From Limibacterium fermenti (GTDB lineage Bacteria; Bacteroidota; Bacteroidia; Bacteroidales; Dysgonomonadaceae), in assembly GCF_041902845.1 (NCBI RefSeq), contig NZ_CP159486.1, forward strand, positions 1,488,001-1,552,000: a DNA stretch of 64,000 bases, read 5' to 3'. The position numbers and the translations under genes were made by a program. This document shows, piece by piece, positions 41,732 to 52,167 of the stretch. The notes below the pieces were generated by a model. The model was not told where the DNA came from, did no database searches, and worked only from the letters and a program-made list of their open reading frames with translations. The first letter of the stretch is position 1. Every line of letters begins with the position of its first letter.

Positions 41732-44014
41732 TTACCAACCTGGATTCTGCCAGTTTTCGCCAGTGGAAGATTCCATTTTAGTCACTTCAGAAAGGTTGAT
41801 AGGAAACATCAGATACTTATCTGCATTGGTTCCACGATCTTGTAATTTTATCCTATTATAGATATACTCTTCTCCATTCTTTGTTATTCTCATACCTGTA
41901 ACAAACTTGTCGGTTTCGTTCAGTATTTTCCACCTTCTTACATCAAAAAAACGATGCTCTTCAAAAGCTAACTCCACTTGTCTTTCGTTGCGATATCGAA
42001 CTTGAAACTCTTCACTCGAAAGACCTGCAGGCAATGGAGGCATATCAGCCCGTACCCGAACTATATTTACAGCTTCTCTTGCTGAAAGGGCGCCTATTCC
42101 GCTCGCTTTCCCTTCCACGGCTACATCGGGGCCAACAGCATTTGAAGCAGCCTCAGCAAAGTTTAGATATAGTTCTGCCAATCTAAAGATTTTCATTAAT
42201 CCGTCGGCATCAACATTTACATTGGATTTGTAATTATTAAATTTCCGGAGATAATAACCCGTACGGGTAAATCGGGTTTGCGTGATATCATTTGAAATTC
42301 CACAATTACCTCCTACAAAAGTTTCGACAGGAGTTGCTGCTTGAGGTGGTATAGAAGTTTCGATCTGGAAATCTTTAATGGTTATCTCATACCCTTCTCC
42401 TCTTGTGGGATCAAACCGCAAGAAATGATTTTCAGGAGCTGCTCCGCCGCTCGCATTCACACCAAACCCCCAAGTGGTTATTGCCGTAGAGAGATCGTAT
42501 TCGAATCTTTTCCATTCGGAGGCTTTTTCAATTGTAATATTGCTGCCAGACTCAACACCTCCCTGCGGACCGCCTGCTACACAGAAAAAGAATTCAGCGT
42601 CAGTAACTGTTTTGTTACTCTTGTACTGAAAGCTGATCACACTTTTTCCGGCAGAATTTAATGCTCGCCCAATTTTGGTGGTATGTATCCATGGATCACC
42701 TCCGGTGCTTGTTAAAGTGGTTTCATCACCATTAACAGAAACTGAAATATTATTCGCTGCATTTTCTATAAAATCTAACGGATATAGCTCTTTCTCTATA
42801 TTCCCGGAAGAGAGCGTTCTGGGAGCGTTGTTGTAGTAGATGGAGGCGTAAAAGCGAGGATCTCTTCCGTTGTAGGGGTTAGAAAGATCATATCCGGAGC
42901 TTTGATTTATAATAGGCTCTAAATGTTGAGCGTCTGAATATCCCAAGATGGGCATTTCACCGGTTGCTTGCATGCCGTAAGCGTCTACCAACTCCTGAGA
43001 AGGACCTGCCCCTGCTTTCTCAACACCTTCTGTGATGGGAGTGCCGGCATATTTCCATACGTTTGTTCTGGCGGCGGTTGTTTCAAATATGGTTTCCTTG
43101 TCTACAGAACGACTTGGGTCGGAACGGAGAATGAAATAATAAGCATACGCATTTTGGGCTATATTTTTTGCCGGTTTAGTATTGAATAACTCAAACCCGT
43201 GTGCCAAACATTGGTCTAATGCTTCTTTGGTGATTTCCGCGGCCATTGTCCATGTGTACTTACTATTTGCTGTATTCCACAATGGGCTTGCAGCATATAA
43301 TGCAGTCTGCGATTTGACAGCATATGCAAAGGCGCGGGTAATTGTTCCTCTTTCATTATCACTAATATTCCATCGGAAGCCTATATCTGATTTTCCGCTT
43401 TCCGGAATTGTTAATGCAGCATCACAATCGGCAATGATAAAGTCCGCACATTCCTCGAAAGTAGCACGATGATCTTGGGAAAAATCATGAGTAACCTCAT
43501 AGGGCGTATTTATGATGGGGACTCCTCCATACCTTTTGATCAACTGTAAGTAATAAAATGCTCTTAATACGTGCACTTCGCCAATCCATCCATTCTTTTC
43601 GTCTTCATCAATTTGTGCCGTAGCTATTTCAGGATCATTTATACTTGCCAGGAATGTGTTGCATTTTCTGATTGCTTGAAAATAGTGGGCCCATGAATAA
43701 CTTCCTTCCGCGGGATTGTTTGATGATGATGTCCGGTTATCATACCAGCCATTCACTGCACCATTCACACCATCACTTGCATCATGCGCTTCATCGCTGA
43801 AGGATGCAAGTGGAGTCTGTTGTCCCTGATACATAAATCCGACTTGAGGAAAATATGCGCGACAAGAGCCATAGTAATTTCTTGTCAGATAGTAACTGCT
43901 GAACATATCTTGAAGCGTTAACCTTCCATCTGAAGGTAAATCAAGATCGGCACAAGCGTTTATACCTAAGAGACTAATAGCAATGATAAATATTTTTATA
44001 ATAAAATTTCTCAT
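41732..44014 (-). CDS. SusD/RagB-like glycan-binding lipoprotein with inserted domain
   Basis: Surface lipoprotein that captures oligosaccharides and lids the SusC transporter. The lipobox cysteine is residue 21 (GINAC). SusD features include the N-terminal SusD-like domain with EVHVLRAFYYLQLIKRYGGVPI (about 146-167), the GAGPSQELVDAYGM segment, and the C-terminal ERQVELAFEEHRFFDVRRW. At 760 residues it is about 150-200 longer than usual: an insertion at about 405-560 (LDFIENAANNISVSVNGDE to IKDFQIETSIPP) is rich in beta strands and aromatic residues and resembles a jelly-roll carbohydrate-binding domain. It lies 11 bases after its SusC partner. Confidence 0.92.
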   Translation of the reverse strand: MRNFIIKIFIIAISLLGINACADLDLPSDGRLTLQDMFSSYYLTRNYYGSCRAYFPQVGFMYQGQQTPLASFSDEAHDASDGVNGAVNGWYDNRTSSSNNPAEGSYSWAHYFQAIRKCNTFLASINDPEIATAQIDEDEKNGWIGEVHVLRAFYYLQLIKRYGGVPIINTPYEVTHDFSQDHRATFEECADFIIADCDAALTIPESGKSDIGFRWNISDNERGTITRAFAYAVKSQTALYAASPLWNTANSKYTWTMAAEITKEALDQCLAHGFELFNTKPAKNIAQNAYAYYFILRSDPSRSVDKETIFETTAARTNVWKYAGTPITEGVEKAGAGPSQELVDAYGMQATGEMPILGYSDAQHLEPIINQSSGYDLSNPYNGRDPRFYASIYYNNAPRTLSSGNIEKELYPLDFIENAANNISVSVNGDETTLTSTGGDPWIHTTKIGRALNSAGKSVISFQYKSNKTVTDAEFFFCVAGGPQGGVESGSNITIEKASEWKRFEYDLSTAITTWGFGVNASGGAAPENHFLRFDPTRGEGYEITIKDFQIETSIPPQAATPVETFVGGNCGISNDITQTRFTRTGYYLRKFNNYKSNVNVDADGLMKIFRLAELYLNFAEAASNAVGPDVAVEGKASGIGALSAREAVNIVRVRADMPPLPAGLSSEEFQVRYRNERQVELAFEEHRFFDVRRWKILNETDKFVTGMRITKNGEEYIYNRIKLQDRGTNADKYLMFPINLSEVTKMESSTGENWQNPGW

Positions 44015-44025
44015 AATCTAAAACA

Positions 44026-47000
44026 TTAGAAGTTTACACTGATACCAATATTAAAAACTCTGTAGGGTTGGAATGTATTTATACTTCCGATTTCCGGATC
44101 AATATAGTTAGATTTCATATTATCGAGTGTGAACAAATTTTGAATATTAAACGCTACTCTGATTTTTTCGGAGTGAATTTTATCCGAAAGTTCTTCTGGT
44201 AATGTATATGCCAATTCTACATTGCGCAAGCGTAGGTAAGAACGATCCATTAAAAAGAAATCGTTTGCAATATGGTTCGTAGACGGTGATAAAGAGAGTG
44301 CAGGATAACTGATTTTTTCTCCCGCAGTATACCGTTCAGGCGTCCAGGCATTCAAATGGATATCATTAAATATTCCTTTTCCCTGATTTTCATAAGCTCC
44401 AATGCCACTTAAGAATTGTGAACTTTGTTTCACGCCGTGAAGGAGGAAAGAAAACTCCCAACTTTTCCAGGTGAACCCTCCAACGACACTATACTCCTGC
44501 TGCGGCAAGCTGGTATACCCTAAAGGAGCCTTGTCCTTTTCGTCGATGATGCCATCATCGTTTAAATCTTTGTAGATAAAATCTCCTACGCGGGGCGTAC
44601 CGAAAGAGTAGGTGAGGCCTGAATTGGCCAGTTCTTCCGCCGAATTGAACATTCCGTTGCCATTACTCCTGTCAATCTCATATCCCCAAAGTTGTCCAAG
44701 GGGGTAACCCTGCGTACGGTAGGGATAAGCGTAATCATCACCAAGCGAAGGTTCATTGATATTGATTACCTTGTTTTTCGCTTGCATGAAGTTTGCTTGG
44801 GCAAACAGTGAAAAATCTTTCGAGAGATGCTTATTGAAACCTAAGGATAACTCAAATCCTTTATTCTCCATTTCTCCTTCATTCAGTTTTGGAAAATATC
44901 CTAGTGGAATTCCTTGATATTCGGGTATCTTAGAACTACTGTTGATCAACATGTTATCAACATAATGGGAGAAATAATCAAAATCTACTGTGAACATATT
45001 GAGGAATCCCAAATTTATTCCTGCGTTCAACTTTTTGATTTTTTCTGCTTCCAGCTCTGGATTTCCCCTTTCCAGTTCCGAACCATCCGAGCGAATATTA
45101 TCCAAATAAAGAAGTCTCGCTCCACCCAACTGGTCACTGCCACTGATACCGTAGGACACCCTAAACTTTAGTAAGGAGATGAATGGAGATTGAAAAAAAT
45201 CTTCCTTGGATGCGATCCAGGCAGCTGAAACAGCCGGAGTAAGTGTATATCGGTGATCCGGGTGGAATTGCTCCGAGCCTGAATATCCCATATTCGCTTT
45301 CAGAAAATATTTATCCTTGTATCCATACAGCGCAGAGAGTCCAAAGTTTTGCCGTTTATACGGTAGTACATCACTGGAGGATCCAGCCGATTCTTTTTCT
45401 TGGTTTAAATAATAGGTATGTGCAGAAGCATCGATGCTATGGTCTCCAAAACGACGGTTATAGTCGATGCTTCCCAAAAAGTTCAAATAGTAGAAAAATA
45501 CAGAACCTTTGTTGTAACTTAACGGTGTATTTTCGAACGTTTTATATTGAATGAAATTATCTAATGTAGAAAAATCATCCTCTCGTATAAGTCTCTTAAA
45601 ACTCTGATTGGTACCCGTCTCATTCCGTACATAAGTTTGATAGGCCATACCACCGCTTACTGAAAGTCCTTCGGATAGGAAACCCAAATCCAATTTTAAT
45701 CCTGTTTGAGCCAAGATATTTGTCTCAATCACTGTGCGATATCCTGATCGGTTCAACATACCGTATACAGGATTATCCAATCCGTCTACCGTCACTACCT
45801 GTTCACTCAATTCAGCATCGTTTTCATTAATCGGTGAAAGCGGACCATACATCGTCGGAGGTTGATTGAATATTTGGCTATATATATCCCAACCCAGATA
45901 TCCACCAGCTAATATTTCCCGTTTTACATTTCCTGCCAATCTCATATAACCGGATATGTAGTCATTGAATTTAACATCCATGTTCGTACGGAAGTTACCA
46001 ATATTCACATTGGGCGTAGGGTCATACTTTCTATTAGGTTCGTCTGTGATGATTAAAGGCTCATCCTGATGAATAAAGCTTAAGTTTGAGTAATAACGAA
46101 ATTTATCCGTACCACCTGACACATTCACGCCTACTCGTTGTCTCAACACTACTTGTTTGATGTATTGATCAAACCAGTTGTTGTTCGGGTATCTGGGATC
46201 ATTTCCTGCTTCAAAAAGATCAATTTCTTCCTGCGAAAATTGAGTGTATGTGCCTAAGCCGTCTCTTTCTCCGGCCTCATTGCGTAATCTTGCATACTGT
46301 GCCGAACTAACGAATTGCGGACGCCGGGTCATCTGTTGAAAGGATTGATCGGCATAGGCTTCCACCTTCAATTTCCCTTCGTAGCCTCTTTTTGTGGTGA
46401 TAACAATCACGCCTGCTGATCCTTGGATGCCAAACGCTGCAGTTGCCGATGCATCCTTTAATACCGATATACTTTCTATCTCCTTGGGAGAAATAAATTC
46501 GATATACTGTGTGGGGGCAATTACGCCGTCAATCATCACTAACGGAGAATTTCCGTTAATAGATGAATTTCCACGAATTGACTTGCTATAATTCCCATAT
46601 CCGAAGAAAGTCAGCTCAGCGATGTTATTTATCACAGTTAAACCGGGTAGCCTTCCCTCATACGTGTCCGACAGCACATTCGAAGGAGTTTTATCCAATA
46701 CTTCCCCCGAAACGGAAGAAACAGCTCCGGTGATCGATTCCTTATTATAGGAGTGATATCCAAAATTAACTTCTCCTCCCATGTTGTGGGGATCGAAAGA
46801 GAGTTTAATCTCTTTTTCATCCATCAATTGCTCAACAGATATACGGATATTTTGATATCCGGTAGCTGATACCTGAATAAATTTACTCTTCAATTCGACG
46901 GGTAACCTGAATGTTCCATCCTTTGCCGTGCGTAAAGTATATTTACCATCTTCTGTCTTGATTATTGCACCCTGAATCGGTTGGTTAAATTCATTCACGA

Positions 47001-47097
47001 TCCGATTCTGCGCATCATTTGTTTCCTGTGTATATGAAGGCACAGCCATTAGTAAACAAATAATGTATAAGGCTATGAATTTAATATTTTTCTCCAT
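44026..47097 (-). CDS. SusC/RagA-like TonB-dependent transporter (pair 2)
   Basis: Outer-membrane importer of oligosaccharides, partner of the SusD at 41732-44014. From ATG 47097 it has 1023 residues: signal peptide (KFIALYIICLLMAVPSYTQ), carboxypeptidase-like domain (VNEFNQPIQGAIIK), plug with GNSSINGNSPLVMIDGV and ISVLKDASATAAFGIQGSAGVIVITTKRG, and a barrel ending FNIGISVNF. The usual VVVxxG TonB-box region before the plug is replaced by GGEVNFGYHSYNK, so TonB contact may differ from pair 1. An upstream start (47106 or 47139) is possible but would approach or overlap the preceding susD. The DNA is AT-rich. Confidence 0.92.
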   Translation of the reverse strand: MEKNIKFIALYIICLLMAVPSYTQETNDAQNRIVNEFNQPIQGAIIKTEDGKYTLRTAKDGTFRLPVELKSKFIQVSATGYQNIRISVEQLMDEKEIKLSFDPHNMGGEVNFGYHSYNKESITGAVSSVSGEVLDKTPSNVLSDTYEGRLPGLTVINNIAELTFFGYGNYSKSIRGNSSINGNSPLVMIDGVIAPTQYIEFISPKEIESISVLKDASATAAFGIQGSAGVIVITTKRGYEGKLKVEAYADQSFQQMTRRPQFVSSAQYARLRNEAGERDGLGTYTQFSQEEIDLFEAGNDPRYPNNNWFDQYIKQVVLRQRVGVNVSGGTDKFRYYSNLSFIHQDEPLIITDEPNRKYDPTPNVNIGNFRTNMDVKFNDYISGYMRLAGNVKREILAGGYLGWDIYSQIFNQPPTMYGPLSPINENDAELSEQVVTVDGLDNPVYGMLNRSGYRTVIETNILAQTGLKLDLGFLSEGLSVSGGMAYQTYVRNETGTNQSFKRLIREDDFSTLDNFIQYKTFENTPLSYNKGSVFFYYLNFLGSIDYNRRFGDHSIDASAHTYYLNQEKESAGSSSDVLPYKRQNFGLSALYGYKDKYFLKANMGYSGSEQFHPDHRYTLTPAVSAAWIASKEDFFQSPFISLLKFRVSYGISGSDQLGGARLLYLDNIRSDGSELERGNPELEAEKIKKLNAGINLGFLNMFTVDFDYFSHYVDNMLINSSSKIPEYQGIPLGYFPKLNEGEMENKGFELSLGFNKHLSKDFSLFAQANFMQAKNKVININEPSLGDDYAYPYRTQGYPLGQLWGYEIDRSNGNGMFNSAEELANSGLTYSFGTPRVGDFIYKDLNDDGIIDEKDKAPLGYTSLPQQEYSVVGGFTWKSWEFSFLLHGVKQSSQFLSGIGAYENQGKGIFNDIHLNAWTPERYTAGEKISYPALSLSPSTNHIANDFFLMDRSYLRLRNVELAYTLPEELSDKIHSEKIRVAFNIQNLFTLDNMKSNYIDPEIGSINTFQPYRVFNIGISVNF

Positions 47098-47117
47098 TTT
47101 ATTCAGCATTATTGAAA

Positions 47118-48938
47118 TTACCATCCTGTATTTTGCCATTTTTGTCCCGTTACAGCTTCAAGCGTTGCTGCTTCTTCTAAAGGTAGTGGAAGCAATAAGT
47201 CCCGGTTTTGCCATCCTCCTCTCGAACTACTAGAAACATTCTGACGAGTATAGGAGAATCCACCATCATTTTTTTTGGTTATAACCATTGCGGTAAACCA
47301 TTTGCATGTTTCGCTTAAATTACCTGTTGGTTTTTGCCAGCGTCTAAGATCGAAATAGCGCTGTTCTTCCCATGCCAGTTCCACACGGCGTTCATTGCGT
47401 ATGCGCAGAATCAGTTCCTCCTGGGATAGGCTTGCCGGCAGATCGGGCATTCCCGAGCGGGCACGAACTTCATTTGCGGCAGCTCGCGCATCATTTAAAT
47501 GGCCTGCTTCGGCAGCTGCTTCAGCTAAATCCAATAAAGTTTCACCCAAACGATAATATTTCCAGTTTGAACTATTGATTTGATTATTGCCGCTTGCCCC
47601 AGGCGTAACCATTTTGGTAGGGTAATATCCTGTTCTTGAGAAGCTTTTGTCCGTTATGTCGAAATTAGGTGCATGTGCTCCCCCAATAAAAGTTTCAATC
47701 TCGACTGTTTTACTATCGAATACAATGGTACTACCGTTATGAAGCACTGTTTCATCAAAACGGGGATCACGGTTGGCATAGGGGTTATTCGGGTCATACA
47801 GCGTATTTGATGCATTATAATTGGGTTGTAGGTGCTTCTCGTCCAAATAAGGCTTTTCGAGATTAAGGATCGGCTGTCCGTCGATTGTTTCAAAAGCGTC
47901 GACCAACTCTTGGGTAGGACTAGCCCCGCATTTGTAGGTATTGGGCATATTACTGCCTATATAACCGATATGCCATACAAACAAACCGCCTGACCGTATC
48001 TGGAAAATAGTCTCCTTGTCGCGTGGTGTGGCGGAATAATCCGCGTTTTGAGAAACCAATTGACGTAATGCAGCGCCCGGGCCGGTGCCATAAACAGCCG
48101 GTTGTGTGGTCTTGGTAAATAACTCATATCCGTTTGCCTTCAGTTTTGCGACTGCGTCTTTGGCAGTAGTATAGGCCTCTTCCCAATGGTCTTCGCCTTC
48201 ATTATGAAGCGGGCTAGCAGCGAATAACATTGCTTTTGTCTTCAGCGCTAAAGCTAACGCTTTGGTTACTCGCATTGCATCATCCTGATGGTCGATCCTC
48301 CAAGGTAAATTAGGCTCTGTCAAGGCTGCATCACAATCGGAAGCAATGAATTTTGCCACATCGTAGACTGAAGACCGTGTCATAGTTGAAAAATCAGCAT
48401 CGAAAGGAACAGTCGCTTCCAATATGGGAACTTTACCAAACCATTTAATCAATTCCATATAGAAAAATGCTCTTAATACGCGCGCTTCTGCTTTGAAACG
48501 CCCTCTGTCGGTCTCTCTGTTTACAGCTGACTCATCTATTAGCTCAATAAATTGCGTACATAGGCGAATTTGCTGCCAGGAACGTATCCAGTAATCATTA
48601 TTACCTCCTCCATGTCCATCATAGGCATCCCGCATATGGTGAGAGCTTGCTGAGTTGGCATCGCTGTAAATGCCTGTAATAGGATCATCTGCTGCTTCGT
48701 ATGAAGTATACGCATCATCACTTGCTGCTATCGGCAAATTTTCATAAAACCAATAGGTGAATCCTTTCTGGGGAATGTTATTATAGCAACTATTCAAAAG
48801 CGCTTCTACCTTGTTTGGGTCAGAAAGAACCTCGTCCATCTGCATGTTACCATCAGGCGCCATGTCAAGAACATCCGCGCAGTTATTGAAAAACAGGGCC
48901 AAGGGAAGTATTATCCATAATAATCGTTGAAATTTCAT
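47118..48938 (-). CDS. SusD/RagB-like glycan-binding lipoprotein (pair 1)
   Basis: Surface glycan-binding partner of the SusC at 48959-52078. About 606 residues from ATG 48938, with a lipoprotein-like leader (LALFFNNCADVLDMAPDG), SusD N-terminal motif with EARVLRAFFYMELIKWFGKVPIL, the PTQELVDAF segment and the C-terminal ERRVELAWEEQRYFDLRRWQ. Length is normal, unlike the pair 2 SusD. It lies 20 bases after its SusC and 20 bases before the second SusC gene, so the two pairs form a SusC-SusD-SusC-SusD run. Confidence 0.94.
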   Translation of the reverse strand: MKFQRLLWIILPLALFFNNCADVLDMAPDGNMQMDEVLSDPNKVEALLNSCYNNIPQKGFTYWFYENLPIAASDDAYTSYEAADDPITGIYSDANSASSHHMRDAYDGHGGGNNDYWIRSWQQIRLCTQFIELIDESAVNRETDRGRFKAEARVLRAFFYMELIKWFGKVPILEATVPFDADFSTMTRSSVYDVAKFIASDCDAALTEPNLPWRIDHQDDAMRVTKALALALKTKAMLFAASPLHNEGEDHWEEAYTTAKDAVAKLKANGYELFTKTTQPAVYGTGPGAALRQLVSQNADYSATPRDKETIFQIRSGGLFVWHIGYIGSNMPNTYKCGASPTQELVDAFETIDGQPILNLEKPYLDEKHLQPNYNASNTLYDPNNPYANRDPRFDETVLHNGSTIVFDSKTVEIETFIGGAHAPNFDITDKSFSRTGYYPTKMVTPGASGNNQINSSNWKYYRLGETLLDLAEAAAEAGHLNDARAAANEVRARSGMPDLPASLSQEELILRIRNERRVELAWEEQRYFDLRRWQKPTGNLSETCKWFTAMVITKKNDGGFSYTRQNVSSSSRGGWQNRDLLLPLPLEEAATLEAVTGQKWQNTGW

Positions 48939-48958
48939 ATCCTGCATTATTTTATTAG

Positions 48959-51900
48959 TTAAAATGTAATATTAAGCCCGAAATTGACCATTTTTGTCAG
49001 GGGATACACCAAAGCGTCGGATTGTTCCGGATCTACGGTGTCTATTGGCATTTTCTTGATGGTAAATAAGTTATTTCCATTTAGATAAATTCTTATTCTT
49101 GAAATACCTAGGGGAACTATCCATTTATCAGGAAAGGTATACCCCATCTCGATGCTTTTTAAGCGCAAAAAAGAGCGATCCATAATAAATACATCGTTGG
49201 GGACCTGACTTACGCCGCTAGACATTCCCAGAGCCGGATAAAGAATCTCTTCCCCATTAGCATATCTCCCGGCAGTCCAGGCCTGCTTGTGCCAGCCACT
49301 ATAAAACCCAACCAAGGCAAATTCTGTTACCCCCCATCCATTGGTATATCTATGCGTTTGTCCCACACCCGTTAAGAGGAACGAAAAATCGACGTTCTTA
49401 TAGTTTAGGGAACTCGAAATCCCATAAGTAACACGTGGAATGGTAGGATATCCTATGGGTACCATATCACGGTCATTGATGACTCCATCCTCGTTTACAT
49501 CTACATACATAAAATCGCCTAAACGGGGAGTTCCCCCCATTTGATACTCCGGCAGGTTATCCAATTCCTCTTGGGTATTGATATAACCATTTCCATTGCT
49601 ATAATCTATTTTATATCCGAATTGTTGGCCGATGCTATACCCTGTAACTCTGTTTCTGTAGGTGTAATCTTCGCCATATTGAACTTCATCGGCATAAACT
49701 ACGGTGTTCTTATTATAGGCATAGTTTCCTTTTACAAGGAAAGAAAAATCTTTATTCACAACTTTTTTATAGGTTAACTCAGCCTCAAATCCTTTGTTAT
49801 TTACTTCACCGATATTTACTTTGGGGATATTTTCCAGTGGCACACCTTGCAGTTGCGGAATCGTATTCCTACTGATCAAGATTTTATCCCGGTGTTCCTG
49901 AAAGAGATCCACTGTCAGTGAAAGGCTCTTTAACAATTCTACATCGATACCCAAGTTCGTTTTTTTTGCCATTTCCCATTGAAGAGCCTCATTCCCCATT
50001 CTGCCTTGTACCACACTTTGTCCTCTTCCCAAGGTTGGAAAGATACCGCTTCCCATATTGATGAAACTTTGATATAGAAATCTTTCATATCCTAATTTAT
50101 CATTTCCCGTCAAACCGTACGAAGCCCTCAATTTCAAATTACTAATGGATGAAATCTTTTTCAAAAACTTTTCGTTGCTAGCGATCCAACCAACAGAGAA
50201 TGCAGGGAAGGAACCAAATCGATTGTTCGGTGCGAATTGTTCCGAACCATTGTATCCGTAGTTAAACTCGGCCAGATATCTATCCTCATAATTATAGGTA
50301 ACACGGCCTACCAATCCCACTATATTATATGGTAAATCGGCGCCATACTGATCCCAATTATCACGCTGGTAAAGGAACATACCGGTAAGGTTGTGTTTCC
50401 CGAAAGATCTGGCATAATTCAATGAAGCTTGATAATTGACATAATAACGGGTTGACATACTTTTCGATAAACGAATTGCAACATCCTGATTAGTCCTGAT
50501 TGCACTATAACCGTTGGTTTCACCGGTATTTCGAGCTACATTAAAAGCGTAGTAATCTACACCCCGTACTCCTTGTAAAACCGTACTTGCATGGCTATCA
50601 AAGGCAATCATTCCTTTTGCAGACAATCCTTTCGTGATAAAACCTAACCCCCAATCTAAGGACAATGAAGAGTTCATATTGTTGGTCGTCTCCTGGCGAT
50701 ATCCCCTTCTGTTGATTTCACCATAAGTATTTCTATCTTGTCCCGATTGAGCTACCATTTCATGCGGCGGTACTCCATAACCCGCTACGGTGGTTGGCCC
50801 CGGGTCTGTCGGAGGAGTTCCCCATGTATAGGAGATCATGTTCTGCACCATTCCGGCCACACTTCCGCCAAACAAATCAATCGTTTGGGGGGTATTCATC
50901 TTCTCGATATAGGTTGCAATATTCAGTGATGCTTTTAAATTATTGGCAATGCTATAATCAATATTTCCACGAAAGTTATAGCGATTCATTTTATAACTTG
51001 GATCATAGCCGAGAAAACTCTCCGGTTCTGTCTTGAAATTGCCTCCCTGTCCAATATAACCTGCGTTGAGAAAATAAGTGAATCGGTCCCCACCGCCATT
51101 GAAGTTTGCATTTACACGTGTTTGAGGCGCCCAATCTCTGAAGTAATCATGAAAAACATCCCGATCCGGATAGAATACCGGGTCTTCACCGCTGCGGTAT
51201 TTATCAATCATGTATTGAGTGAATGGCATCTCATTTTCAGTCGCACCGGGGTGATCATTCGTATAGGCCTGGTTACGTAGTTCTGCAAATTCCCATGAAT
51301 GCAAACGGTCGGCCTTCACTAAAAACTGCTGTATACTTTGATCAACTGAAATGCTAAGTTCCGATTTACCCGGTTTCCCTCGACGAGTAGTAATCATCAC
51401 AACACCATTGGCCCCACGCACTCCAAATACAGCAGTAGCTGAAGCGTCTTTTAGAATACTGATCGATTCAACTTCGTTGGGATCTATCTTATCGATATTA
51501 CTCCGAGGAATCCCATCTATAAGGATGAGAGGAGAAGCGTCATTCAATGTTCCTACTCCACGAAGATAAAGATTGACTTCATCATATCCCGGTTGTCCTG
51601 AAGTCTGCATAACCGTTAATCCTGGCAAGCGCCCTGCCAATGCAGCAGATAAATTGGCCGATGAACTCTGTTTCAAATTTTTTGTATCAACACTGGAAAT
51701 AGCCCCGGTTACCGATACCTTTTTCTGTACACCATACGCCACTACGACGACTTCCTCCAATGCCTCCGCATCTTCTTCCAATATAACATTTACGGAAGTG
51801 CGTCCACTGATATTTAAGGTCTGTGTTTTCATTCCTATATATGACACATCCAATACTGCATTAGGAGGCACATTGGATAAAGTAAAAGAACCCTCGGCAT

Positions 51901-52078
51901 CAGTTGCCGTTCCATTACTTGTCCCTTGTATCTTTACAGATACTCCGATCAAAGGTTCTCCTTTTGTATCCGTGACGGTTCCGGTCAGAGTAATGTTTTG
52001 GGCAAATATTGCCAAAGAAAATGTCCATATCAGTATGGCCAAAATTCCCTTTTTTTGATTTGAGATTTTTCTTTTCAT
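48959..52078 (-). CDS. SusC/RagA-like TonB-dependent transporter (pair 1)
   Basis: Outer-membrane oligosaccharide importer, 1039 residues: signal peptide (ILIWTFSLAIFAQN), carboxypeptidase-like domain (GTVTDTKGEPLIGVSVKIQG), canonical TonB box EEVVVVAYG, plug with NLYLRGVGTLNDASPLILIDGIPR and ISILKDASATAVFGVRGANGVVMITTRRG, and barrel ending FGLNITF. It is the first gene of the minus-strand polysaccharide utilization run. I see only a weak promoter in the 89-base gap upstream (TTCCTTTG on the minus strand at 52158-52151, one mismatch), so regulation may depend on an activator. No SusR, hybrid two-component or ECF sigma gene lies beside it; the AraC-family gene at 60629 is the only regulator nearby. 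Confidence 0.95.
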   Translation of the reverse strand: MKRKISNQKKGILAILIWTFSLAIFAQNITLTGTVTDTKGEPLIGVSVKIQGTSNGTATDAEGSFTLSNVPPNAVLDVSYIGMKTQTLNISGRTSVNVILEEDAEALEEVVVVAYGVQKKVSVTGAISSVDTKNLKQSSSANLSAALAGRLPGLTVMQTSGQPGYDEVNLYLRGVGTLNDASPLILIDGIPRSNIDKIDPNEVESISILKDASATAVFGVRGANGVVMITTRRGKPGKSELSISVDQSIQQFLVKADRLHSWEFAELRNQAYTNDHPGATENEMPFTQYMIDKYRSGEDPVFYPDRDVFHDYFRDWAPQTRVNANFNGGGDRFTYFLNAGYIGQGGNFKTEPESFLGYDPSYKMNRYNFRGNIDYSIANNLKASLNIATYIEKMNTPQTIDLFGGSVAGMVQNMISYTWGTPPTDPGPTTVAGYGVPPHEMVAQSGQDRNTYGEINRRGYRQETTNNMNSSLSLDWGLGFITKGLSAKGMIAFDSHASTVLQGVRGVDYYAFNVARNTGETNGYSAIRTNQDVAIRLSKSMSTRYYVNYQASLNYARSFGKHNLTGMFLYQRDNWDQYGADLPYNIVGLVGRVTYNYEDRYLAEFNYGYNGSEQFAPNNRFGSFPAFSVGWIASNEKFLKKISSISNLKLRASYGLTGNDKLGYERFLYQSFINMGSGIFPTLGRGQSVVQGRMGNEALQWEMAKKTNLGIDVELLKSLSLTVDLFQEHRDKILISRNTIPQLQGVPLENIPKVNIGEVNNKGFEAELTYKKVVNKDFSFLVKGNYAYNKNTVVYADEVQYGEDYTYRNRVTGYSIGQQFGYKIDYSNGNGYINTQEELDNLPEYQMGGTPRLGDFMYVDVNEDGVINDRDMVPIGYPTIPRVTYGISSSLNYKNVDFSFLLTGVGQTHRYTNGWGVTEFALVGFYSGWHKQAWTAGRYANGEEILYPALGMSSGVSQVPNDVFIMDRSFLRLKSIEMGYTFPDKWIVPLGISRIRIYLNGNNLFTIKKMPIDTVDPEQSDALVYPLTKMVNFGLNITF

Positions 52079-52167
52079 TTCATTTTTTCATTTGTTTAGA
52101 TTGATAATTTATATGTCTATATAATAATCATTCATGTTCCTTGTAAATTGCAAAGGAAAGACAAGTT

